Below are positions 6,497 to 11,233 of a stretch of DNA of 11,233 nucleotides, piece after piece. Positions within the stretch are counted from its first letter, which is position 1; each line of letters starts with the position of its first letter. A program made the position numbers and the translations under genes. The stretch is from Myxococcales bacterium (GTDB lineage: Bacteria; Myxococcota; Myxococcia; Myxococcales; Anaeromyxobacteraceae): positions 1 to 11,233 of the forward strand of contig JAJXSQ010000042.1 of NCBI GenBank assembly GCA_021784495.1, written 5' to 3'. The notes beneath the pieces are model-generated. The model saw nothing but the letters and a program-made list of their open reading frames with translations. It did not search any database and was not told the origin of the DNA.

Positions 6497-7339
6497 TCAC
6501 CCGGCGGAGCGCGCCGCCAGCGCCGCGGTGTTGGCGAGGAGCATGGCGATGGTCATGGGGCCGACGCCGCCCGGGACCGGCGTGATCGCGCTGGCCCGCT
6601 CGGCCGCGGCCGCGAACTCGACGTCCCCGACGAGCTTCCCGTCGGCGCGCCGGTTCATCCCGACGTCGATCACCACCGCCCCCGGCTTGATCCAGCGGCC
6701 CCGGACGATCTCCGCCCGGCCGACCGCCGCCACCACCAGGTCGGCGCGCGCCACCTCGCCCTCGAGATCGGCGGTGCGGGAGTGGGCGATGGTCACCGTG
6801 GCGTGGCGCTCGAGGAGCATCGCCGCCATGGGCTTCCCCACGATGTTCGACCGGCCGATCACCAGCGCCCGCTTCCCCTCCAGGTCGAGCCCCACCTCGT
6901 CGACGAGGCGCATCACCCCGAAGGGCGTGCAGGCGCGCGGCGCCGGGGCGCCGGTCCAGAGGCAGCCGACGTTGAACGGGTGGAAGCCGTCGGCGTCCTT
7001 GGCCGGCGCGATCGCCTCCAGGACCGCGCGCTCGTCGATCTGCGGGGGCAGCGGGAGCTGCACCAGGATCCCGTGGCAGGTCGGGTCGGCGTCGAGCCGC
7101 GCCACGAGCTCGAGCAGCTCGGCCTGGGTGGTGGTGGCGGGGAGGTGGTGCTCCACCGACCGGATCCCGACCTCCTCGCACGCCTTCCGCTTCCCCCGGA
7201 CGTAGACGGCCGAGGCCGGGTCGTCGCCCACCCGGACGACGGTGAGCCCGGTCACCACCCCGCGCGCCGCGAGCGCCCGGACCTGCTCCCCCACCTCGGC
7301 CCGGACCCGGGCCGCCACCGCCTTGCCGTCGATGATCAT
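6497..7339 (-). CDS. folD: Bifunctional methylene-THF dehydrogenase / methenyl-THF cyclohydrolase
   Basis: This 280-aa cytosolic enzyme oxidises 5,10-methylene-tetrahydrofolate with NADP and hydrolyses the methenyl product to 10-formyl-tetrahydrofolate. It has all FolD landmarks. DPASAVYVRGKRKAC carries the catalytic Y46 and K50. HGILVQLPLPPQ is at 89-100. KDADGFHPFNVG is at 114-125, CTPFGVM at 137-143, the Rossmann signature GRSNIVGKP at 162-170, and ITPVPGGVGPMTIAMLL at the C-terminus. The ATG at 7339 is directly followed by the usual MIIDGK start. No Shine-Dalgarno sequence precedes it, and a -10-like element lies only 9 nt upstream. It is on the same strand as the gcv operon with 112 bp between stop and gcvT start, which makes biochemical sense because glycine cleavage makes its substrate. 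Confidence 0.98.
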   Translation of the reverse strand: MIIDGKAVAARVRAEVGEQVRALAARGVVTGLTVVRVGDDPASAVYVRGKRKACEEVGIRSVEHHLPATTTQAELLELVARLDADPTCHGILVQLPLPPQIDERAVLEAIAPAKDADGFHPFNVGCLWTGAPAPRACTPFGVMRLVDEVGLDLEGKRALVIGRSNIVGKPMAAMLLERHATVTIAHSRTADLEGEVARADLVVAAVGRAEIVRGRWIKPGAVVIDVGMNRRADGKLVGDVEFAAAAERASAITPVPGGVGPMTIAMLLANTAALAARSAG

Positions 7340-7348
7340 GAGGGGGGC

Positions 7349-7357
7349 ACTATACCA
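7349..7357 (-). promoter_or_regulatory. Extended -10 element of folD
   Basis: On the minus strand TG-G-TATAGT matches an extended -10 element (5 of 6 in the hexamer). It ends 9 nt before the folD ATG, so transcription would begin about 1-4 nt upstream of the start codon. There is no convincing -35 box in the GC-rich sequence behind it and no Shine-Dalgarno sequence, consistent with a nearly leaderless transcript. Confidence 0.5.
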
Positions 7358-7399
7358 AAGGCGGCGCGGCGAGCGGCGGCGCGATCGGCGCGGGGCGGC

Positions 7400-7405
7400 T
7401 ACACT
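7400..7405 (+). promoter_or_regulatory. -10-like element directly upstream of the deaminase gene
   Basis: TACACT (4 of 6 to TATAAT, with TAnnnT preserved) ends 5 nt before the ATG at 7411. If it is used, the transcript would start at or next to the start codon. No -35 match or proper Shine-Dalgarno spacing is seen; the GGGG just before the ATG is too close to serve. It is divergent from the folD -10 element in the same 71-bp intergenic region. Confidence 0.35.
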
Positions 7406-7410
7406 GGGGC

Positions 7411-8412
7411 ATGATCCGAGAGCTGGTCGATCTCCACATCCACGTGGGCGGCGCGGTCGCCCCGCACGTCCTCTGGTCCATCGCCCACGATCAGGGGTTC
7501 AAGCTGCCGGTGGCGAGCTACTGGGAGTTCAAGGAGCTCGTCTCGGCGCGGCCGGGGAAGGTCGCCTCCCTCGAGGAGTACCTCGCGGTGCTCCACACCT
7601 GGACGGAGCGGATCCAGTCCTCGCCGCAGGCGATGGAGCGGAGCGTCCAGGAGATCATCGGCAAGGAGTACCGCTCCTCCCGCGTCTCGCTCATCGAGCT
7701 GCGCTTCAACCCCATGAAGCGCAACGTGGGCGGGGAGCGGGATCTCGACCACATCATCCACGCGGCGCTCCGGGGCATGGACCGGGCGGTCCTCGAGTAC
7801 GGCGTGCGGGCCGGGCTGATCTTCTGCCTGGCGCGGGAGTTCGAGCCGCGGCTGAACGAGATCCTGGTCGAGAAGGCGATCCGGTACCAGCGCCGGGGGG
7901 TCGTGGGGATCGACCTCGCCGGCACGGAGCGGAACGCCGTGGAGCTCGACCCGACCGAGCTGGGTCGGTACCGCGAGCTCTATCGGCACGCGCGCGCCGC
8001 CGGCCTCGGGACCACGGTCCACACCGGCGAGACGGCCGGCACCGGGGCCGAGGGGGTCCGGGCGGTGGTGGAGCAGCTCGAGCCGGACCGGATCGGCCAC
8101 GGCGTCCGCGCCGCGCAGGACGAGCGCACCATGGCGCTCCTGCGCGAGCGGGGGGTGACGCTCGAGCTCTGTCCGAGCTCGAACCTCGCCACCCGGGCCG
8201 TCGCGTCGGTCGAGGAGATGGGGCGGATCATCGCCGCGCTCTGGAGCCGCGGGGTGAAGTTCACGATCAACACCGACGGCCCCTACCTGCTCGACACCTC
8301 GATGCGCGGGGAGCTCCGGCTCCTCCGCGACGCCGGCGCGATCAGCGAGGAGCAGATCGATCAGACGCTCCGCTGGGCCCGGGAGGCCACCTTCGTCGGC
8401 CCCGCCCCCTGA
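7411..8412 (+). CDS. Adenosine-deaminase-family metal-dependent hydrolase of uncertain substrate
   Basis: This 333-aa protein belongs to the adenosine/AMP deaminase branch of the amidohydrolase superfamily. Zinc and catalytic residues are present: H9 and H11 in DLHIH, DLAGTE at 168-173, HTGE with H204 and E207, RIGHG with H230, and NTDGP with D289. CPSSN (254-258) also fits. Two substrate-contacting residues of canonical adenosine deaminase differ. The Asp of HLDG (mouse ADA D19, near the ribose 5'-hydroxyl) is G13, and the second Asp of TDDP (D296, contact to purine N7) is G290. I therefore assign the chemistry (hydrolytic deamination of an adenine-like base) but not the substrate; adenosine, 6-aminodeoxyfutalosine or another purine derivative are all possible. 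It diverges from folD and ends inside a strong hairpin. Confidence 0.85.
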   Translation: MIRELVDLHIHVGGAVAPHVLWSIAHDQGFKLPVASYWEFKELVSARPGKVASLEEYLAVLHTWTERIQSSPQAMERSVQEIIGKEYRSSRVSLIELRFNPMKRNVGGERDLDHIIHAALRGMDRAVLEYGVRAGLIFCLAREFEPRLNEILVEKAIRYQRRGVVGIDLAGTERNAVELDPTELGRYRELYRHARAAGLGTTVHTGETAGTGAEGVRAVVEQLEPDRIGHGVRAAQDERTMALLRERGVTLELCPSSNLATRAVASVEEMGRIIAALWSRGVKFTINTDGPYLLDTSMRGELRLLRDAGAISEEQIDQTLRWAREATFVGPAP

Positions 8413-8430
8413 CCGGGGAGGGGGCGGGGC
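8399..8430 (+). terminator. Long perfect GC hairpin overlapping the deaminase stop codon
   Basis: GCCCCGCCCCCT (8399-8410) pairs perfectly with AGGGGGCGGGGC (8419-8430), giving a 12-bp stem with an 8-nt loop. The TGA at 8410-8412 lies at the stem-loop border. No U-tract follows, so it is either a U-less intrinsic-type terminator, an RNA 3'-end stabiliser or a Rho-associated pause site. Confidence 0.55.
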
Positions 8431-8525
8431 TCGCGCGTCCGCCCGGTGAATGCGCGCCGGGGGCCGGCCGTCACTCCTGCAACCTCACGAGGCCGCACGA
8501 GGCGGCCGACCCAAGGAGACACCCC
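8431..8525 (+). promoter_or_regulatory. Leader region of the small exported protein, with an 8-bp direct repeat and strong Shine-Dalgarno sequence
   Basis: This gap must hold the promoter and leader of the gene at 8526, unless that gene is read through from the deaminase gene. I see no good -10/-35 pair. CACGAGGC occurs twice (8486-8493 and 8496-8503) at a 10-bp period, about one helical turn. AAGGAG at 8513-8518 is a perfect Shine-Dalgarno sequence 7 nt before the ATG, the strongest in the window. Confidence 0.4.
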
Positions 8526-8744
8526 ATGAAGCTCGCCAAGCTGCTCGCCGCGCTCGCCGTCGTCGGTCTCGCCGTCCCCGCCTTCGCCCAGGAGGCGGCG
8601 CCGACCAAGGCCGAGAAGGTCGAGAAGGCCGAGAAGAAGGCGCCGAAGAAGCACACCATGCGGCACGAGAAGAAGGCGGAGAAGAAGGCCGACAGGAAGG
8701 GCGACAAGAAGGCGGCCGCCCCGGCCGCCGCGCCCGCGAAGTAG
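8526..8744 (+). CDS. Small secreted Lys/Ala/Glu-rich protein of unknown function
   Basis: This encodes a 72-aa product. Residues 1-21 are a textbook Sec signal peptide: MKLAK n-region, a hydrophobic LLAALAVVGLAV core, and a predicted signal peptidase I site after PAFA. The mature part is about 51 residues and very low in complexity. It contains 15 lysines arranged as recurrent K-A-E-K and KK units, two His, and an AAAPAAAPAK tail, with no Cys or aromatic residues. The composition resembles histone-H1-like or acid-shock (Asr-like) proteins, but the signal peptide argues for a periplasmic location. I do not recognise a named family and assign no function. The AAGGAG Shine-Dalgarno sequence with ideal spacing suggests abundant translation. 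A strong bidirectional hairpin follows. Confidence 0.85.
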   Translation: MKLAKLLAALAVVGLAVPAFAQEAAPTKAEKVEKAEKKAPKKHTMRHEKKAEKKADRKGDKKAAAPAAAPAK

Positions 8745-8760
8745 ATCCCCCCTGGCACCT

Positions 8761-8808
8761 GGCGAGGCGCGCCCGGCTCCGCGATCTCGCGGGGCGGCGC
8801 GCCTCGCC
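8761..8808. terminator. Nested 13-bp GC hairpin, probable bidirectional terminator
   Basis: GGCGAGGCGCGCC (8761-8773) and GGCGCGCCTCGCC (8796-8808) form a perfect 13-bp stem. Inside it, CCGCG (8779-8783) and CGCGG (8788-8792) form a second short stem with a 4-nt loop. It lies between the convergent small-protein gene and the DUF6178-family gene, so a bidirectional terminator is the simplest reading. On the plus strand it is followed by TCGTCGTCGTCG, which is T-containing but not a true U-tract. Confidence 0.65.
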
Positions 8809-8826
8809 TCGTCGTCGTCGCCGACG

Positions 8827-8838
8827 GAGGCGCGCCTC
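8827..8838. repeat. Perfect palindrome repeating the arm core of the adjacent hairpin
   Basis: GAGGCGCGCCTC is a 12-bp perfect palindrome that overlaps the first two bases of the DUF6178 gene's stop triplet. Its core GGCGCGCC also occurs in both arms of the hairpin at 8761-8808, giving three copies in about 70 bp (8766-8773, 8796-8803, 8829-8836). Each copy could pair with the others, so alternative folds are possible in either transcript. Confidence 0.5.
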
Positions 8839-10453
8839 AGGGGGCGAGCAGGAGCGCGGTGACCCCCGCCGGGTCCCCGTGCGGTCCGGGGGGGGCGGCG
8901 CGCAGCTCCGCCAGCCGCGCCTCGAGCAGCAGGCCGAGGAGCGCCCCCGCCTCCCCGGCGCGCTCCAGCCGCCGATCGCCGCCCCGGGCGAGCGCCTCGA
9001 CGGCGGCCGCGAGCTCCGCGGCCGGGATCGGGGTGGGCGCGAACGGACGTCCCAGCCGCTCGTTCGCCAGCGCGGTCGCGTAGAGGGTCGAGAGCCGCGG
9101 CGCGACGCCGGTGGCCTGCCGGGGCGTCAGCCCGAGCTCCGCGCCGAGACGGGCCAGCCCCTCCGCCAGGTCGAGCGCGGCGGCGGTCGACGCGAGATCC
9201 GCCGCGGAGAGGAACGGGCGCGGCTCCCCCGCGGCCGCGAGGGCCCCCCACTCCCCGCGGGGGAGGTCGATCGCCGGGAGGTGACGTGGCCGGCGGCGCG
9301 CGAGCGCCACCAGCAGCTCGCCGAGCGGCGGATCGAGGAAGGGGGTGGCGCGGCTCCCGGCGGTGCCGGAGCGCAGGAGCCGCTCGGCGCGCCAGGCGAG
9401 CTCGAGGGTGCGCAGGAACCCCTCCTGGAAGACGCGCTTCACCGGCGTGGCGGCGAGGAGCTCCGCCGCGCGCTCCGCGTCGCCCCCGGCCAGCCGGTCG
9501 AGGCCGAGCTCGACGAGCGCGCGGGCGGCGCGCGCCGCCTCGCGGAGCCGGTCCTCGTCGATCGGATCGACGCCGTCGGCCACCAGCGTCGCGTTGGCGG
9601 CGGCGACGAGCTGGAGGTCGAGCGCCTCGCGGTCGGCGGGCTCGAGGCGGGCCGCGGCCCGGGCCAGGAGCGATCCCGGGGCGGCGAGCGCGAGCAGGTC
9701 GCCGGGCGGTCGGGCGGGCGCCCCCGGCGGCTCGCCGGGCTGCCGGGGGGGGCGGGCGTACCAGGACAGCGCCTCCTCCAGCGGCGGATAGCCGAGGTCG
9801 GCGAGCCGGCCGGCGCGCCAGCGGAGCGCCTCCTCCTCGAGCTCGCTCGGCGCCTCCCAGCGGAGGGCGGAGAGCAGCCGGGCCGCCTGGAAAGGCTCCT
9901 CGGCGATCAGGTCCTCGACGAGCCCGCGGGCGGCGGCGTACTCCAGGCCGTCGACGGTGAACTCGACCAGGAGCTCGCCCCCCGGCGTCCGGAGGACGCG
10001 ATCGGTCCCGGGCTCGACGTCCGGATCGTCCCGGAGGTCGTGGACGACGGTCGTCTCGCGCAGCAGGAGGAGCAGCAGCTCGCGGTCGAGGGCCCGCAGC
10101 TGCCGCCCCCAGCGGCGCGCGAGCCGGTCGTCCCGGGCGGCGCCGCTCCGCGCGGCGCGCAGCCAGGGGAGGGCGCGCTCGGCCGCGAACCGGTCCCGCC
10201 GCCAGGCGTCCAGGTCGAGCAGGGAGCGGAACTGCCCGGGCGTGGCCAGCTGGACCAGCGCGACGGCGTCGCCCAGCCCGATGGCGCGGATGGTGAAGAG
10301 GAGCTCGTCGGCCGGCAGCGCCGCCACCAGCGCCGCCGGCGAGGGCGCGTCGAGGATCAGGTCGAGGCGCTGGCGGCCCGTCGCGGCGCCGAGGCGCTCG
10401 CGGAGCGACGCCAGCTCCGCGCCGCCGAGCGGCGGTGTCCGGTCCCGCGCCAT
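8837..10453 (-). CDS. DUF6178-family protein of unknown function
   Basis: This 538-aa protein is soluble by appearance, with no signal peptide or membrane helix, and is largely helical with many Leu, Ala, Arg and Glu. The N-terminal block resembles what I know of DUF6178 proteins from deltaproteobacteria. RQRLDLILDAPSPAALVAALP is at about 28-48, followed by DELLFTIRAIGLGDAVALVQLATPGQFRSLLDLDAWRRDRF to about 90. A second family-like segment near 245-275 reads RWRAGRLADLGYPPLEEAL. Function is not established for this family, and I see no catalytic motif. The start is ATG at 10453-10451 with a GGGGA element about 8 nt upstream. It lies 118 bp downstream of rpmB on the same strand, behind strong hairpins, so it probably has separate transcription. 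Family assignment is from memory and moderately secure; the gene itself is secure. Confidence 0.75.
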   Translation of the reverse strand: MARDRTPPLGGAELASLRERLGAATGRQRLDLILDAPSPAALVAALPADELLFTIRAIGLGDAVALVQLATPGQFRSLLDLDAWRRDRFAAERALPWLRAARSGAARDDRLARRWGRQLRALDRELLLLLLRETTVVHDLRDDPDVEPGTDRVLRTPGGELLVEFTVDGLEYAAARGLVEDLIAEEPFQAARLLSALRWEAPSELEEEALRWRAGRLADLGYPPLEEALSWYARPPRQPGEPPGAPARPPGDLLALAAPGSLLARAAARLEPADREALDLQLVAAANATLVADGVDPIDEDRLREAARAARALVELGLDRLAGGDAERAAELLAATPVKRVFQEGFLRTLELAWRAERLLRSGTAGSRATPFLDPPLGELLVALARRRPRHLPAIDLPRGEWGALAAAGEPRPFLSAADLASTAAALDLAEGLARLGAELGLTPRQATGVAPRLSTLYATALANERLGRPFAPTPIPAAELAAAVEALARGGDRRLERAGEAGALLGLLLEARLAELRAAPPGPHGDPAGVTALLLAP

Positions 10454-10460
10454 GGTCGTC

Positions 10461-10512
10461 CCCGGCCCCCGGGCCTCCGCGGCTCCGACGGGAGGAGCGG
10501 ACCGCCGCGGAG
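10461..10512. repeat. Second hairpin-rich segment between rpmB and the DUF6178-family gene
   Basis: CTCCGCGGC (10475-10483) and GCCGCGGAG (10504-10512) form a perfect 9-bp inverted repeat around a 20-nt loop, which itself contains CTCC-GACG-GGAG. Next to it, CCCGG...CCGGG at 10461-10473 can form another small stem. Together with the hairpin at 10525-10569, nearly the whole 118-bp gap is structured. No clear promoter for the downstream gene is visible here. Confidence 0.45.
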
Positions 10513-10524
10513 CGCCGGTCGAGT

Positions 10525-10569
10525 CCGATCGCCGGGGCGGCCGGGTGGAACCGGCAGCCCGGCGATCGG
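10525..10569 (-). terminator. Nested 12-bp hairpin immediately after rpmB
   Basis: CCGATCGCCGGG (10525-10536) and CCCGGCGATCGG (10558-10569) form a perfect 12-bp stem beginning 2 nt after the rpmB stop codon. The loop contains a second 5-bp stem, GCCGG (10540-10544) with CCGGC (10551-10555), closing a 6-nt loop. No U-tract follows on the minus strand. It is most likely the rpmB transcript 3' end or a terminator of the U-less type. Confidence 0.6.
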
Positions 10570-10571
10570 CG

Positions 10572-10793
10572 CTAGGCCGACGCCTGGTGCGCGGGGCGTC
10601 CGCGCCCCGCCTTGACGACCTTCCCGGCCTTCAGGCAGCGGGTGCAGACGCGAGCGTGCTTCACCGAGCCCTGCACCGCGATCCGGACCGAGCGCAGGTT
10701 CGGGAGGGAGCGGGTCTTGGTCTTGTTGTTGGCGTGGGAGACGTTGTTGCCGACGAGCGGCCCCTTCCCACAGACTTCGCAGCGGCGTGACAT
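10572..10793 (-). CDS. rpmB: 50S ribosomal protein L28
   Basis: This 73-aa protein of the large ribosomal subunit begins SRRCEVCGKGPLVGNNVSHANNKTKTRSLPNL, which is characteristic of L28. It keeps four cysteines in two CxxC pairs (C5/C8 and C50/C53), so it is the zinc-binding C+ form of the protein. The basic C-terminus KVVKAGRGRP is typical. The ATG at 10793 was chosen over an in-frame ATG at 10853 because it matches the family start and has a GGAG Shine-Dalgarno sequence 8 nt upstream. The extra 20 residues would read through the promoter. rpmG is often adjacent to rpmB in other bacteria but is not next to it here. A nested hairpin follows directly. Confidence 0.97.
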   Translation of the reverse strand: MSRRCEVCGKGPLVGNNVSHANNKTKTRSLPNLRSVRIAVQGSVKHARVCTRCLKAGKVVKAGRGRPAHQASA

Positions 10794-10825
10794 GTCTTCT
10801 TCTCCGAAAGCCGAGAGGGGGCGGG

Positions 10826-10853
10826 ATATTACGCATTCGCGCCCGGATTGCAA
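10826..10853 (-). promoter_or_regulatory. Sigma70-type promoter of rpmB
   Basis: On the minus strand, TTGCAA (10853-10848; 4 of 6) and TAATAT (10831-10826; 4 of 6) are separated by 16 bp in an A/T-rich pocket. Transcription would start near 10818-10820, giving a leader of about 25 nt that contains the GGAG Shine-Dalgarno sequence. It lies in the 75-bp gap after the stop of the upstream oxidoreductase, so rpmB appears to be independently transcribed. Confidence 0.6.
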
Positions 10854-10867
10854 GCGCCGCGTGTGCG

Positions 10868-11233
10868 CTAGCGGCGTCGCTCGCGCTCCCCGAGCAGGCG
10901 CGCCGCGTGGAGCGCCGCCTGGAGGCCGGCGTAGATCTCCCCCTCGAAGCCGAGTCCGGGGAGGACCTCGTCGCTCGCCAGGAAGAGGTTCTTCCAGCCG
11001 GTCCGGACCGGGAACCCGCCGACCCCGAGCGACGCCGCGCCGGGCGGCGCGACCAGGAAGGGGACCGGCGACGGGGTCGACTCGAGCCGGAGGTGGCGCT
11101 CGTGGAAGGGGAGGAACTCCGCGAGCGCAGCCCGCGCGCGGGCGGCCGCGGCCGCGCCGTCGTCCCCGGCCCCGACGAGCGCCCAGGCGGCGATCGTCCG
11201 GGCGCCGGCGATCGCCTCGGCGCCCCCGCCCCG
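10868..11233 (-). CDS. C-terminus of an FAD-dependent oxidoreductase, phytoene-desaturase/amine-oxidase-like (partial)
   Basis: Translating the minus strand from the right edge gives 121 residues ending at a TAG (10870-10868); there is no start codon in the window. Near the end, TGWKNLFLASDEVLPGLGFEGE followed by AGLQAA resembles the C-terminal FAD-contacting segment of phytoene desaturase-like and other NAD(P)/FAD-dependent oxidoreductases. In these, a WxNLfLas...lPGlGfeGe...AG..AA motif closes the flavin site. The preceding PFHERHLRLESTPSP segment fits the family's substrate-domain-to-FAD-domain transition. The N-terminal Rossmann GxGxxG motif lies outside the window, so substrate and pathway (carotenoid or other) cannot be told. 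The tail is Arg/Glu-rich. Neighbouring rpmB has its own promoter. Confidence 0.7.
   Translation of the reverse strand, partial: RGGGAEAIAGARTIAAWALVGAGDDGAAAAARARAALAEFLPFHERHLRLESTPSPVPFLVAPPGAASLGVGGFPVRTGWKNLFLASDEVLPGLGFEGEIYAGLQAALHAARLLGERERRR

Noticed and set aside
8450..10615. A 721-codon plus-strand open frame spanning the small exported gene and the DUF6178-like gene
   Set aside because: It runs through two good hairpins, overlaps better-supported genes and has compositionally biased sequence without motifs.
10855..10876. Hairpin around the stop of the FAD-dependent oxidoreductase (CGCCGC/GCGGCG)
   Set aside because: It has only 6 bp with a 10-nt loop and no U-tract. Stems this short are common by chance at this GC content.
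1..11233. Defence system, mobile element, CRISPR array or biosynthetic cluster
   Set aside because: No transposase, integrase, nuclease, toxin-antitoxin pair, repeat-spacer array or large biosynthetic enzyme is encoded. The content is housekeeping genes with uniform composition.

Overview
The window is very GC-rich (clearly above 70% by eye), with strong G/C bias at third codon positions and short intergenic gaps. GC content, a Pro/Ala-rich TonB-family protein, a split glycine decarboxylase (gcvPA/gcvPB), a DUF6178-family protein and a phytoene-desaturase-like oxidoreductase together suggest a deltaproteobacterial or Myxococcota-type chromosome (Anaeromyxobacter-like). This is inference from gene style, not a taxonomic test. 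No mobile element, CRISPR array, tRNA, rRNA, phage gene or obvious recent acquisition is visible, so this looks like ordinary housekeeping chromosome.

Layout. (1) 1-1955: the 5' end of an unrecognised membrane-anchored protein runs off the left edge on the minus strand. It diverges from a TonB-family energy transducer, which is followed on the plus strand by methylglyoxal synthase (mgsA). (2) 1983-7339, minus strand: a one-carbon block. folD is transcribed first, then gcvT-gcvH-gcvPA-gcvPB, with two 4-bp ATGA overlaps and one 6-nt gap. A good sigma70-type promoter with a palindrome in its spacer lies just upstream of gcvT. The short leader leaves no room for a glycine riboswitch. (3) 7411-8744, plus strand: an adenosine-deaminase-family hydrolase that diverges from folD, then a small exported Lys/Ala-rich protein with a perfect Shine-Dalgarno sequence. 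(4) 8837-11233, minus strand: the C-terminus of an FAD-dependent oxidoreductase, then rpmB (ribosomal protein L28) with its own promoter, then a DUF6178-family protein.

The genes work together mainly in the one-carbon block. The T, H and P proteins of the glycine cleavage system convert glycine to CO2, NH3 and 5,10-methylene-tetrahydrofolate. FolD interconverts that product with 10-formyl-tetrahydrofolate. The L-protein (lipoamide dehydrogenase) is not in the window. The other genes are single-function units.

I found no convincing new multi-gene system. The points most worth a second look are: the deaminase, in which two substrate-contacting Asp residues of canonical adenosine deaminase are both Gly; a set of long, perfect, often nested GC-rich stems without U-tracts at gene ends; -10-like elements so close to three start codons that those mRNAs may be nearly leaderless; and the palindrome inside the gcv promoter.
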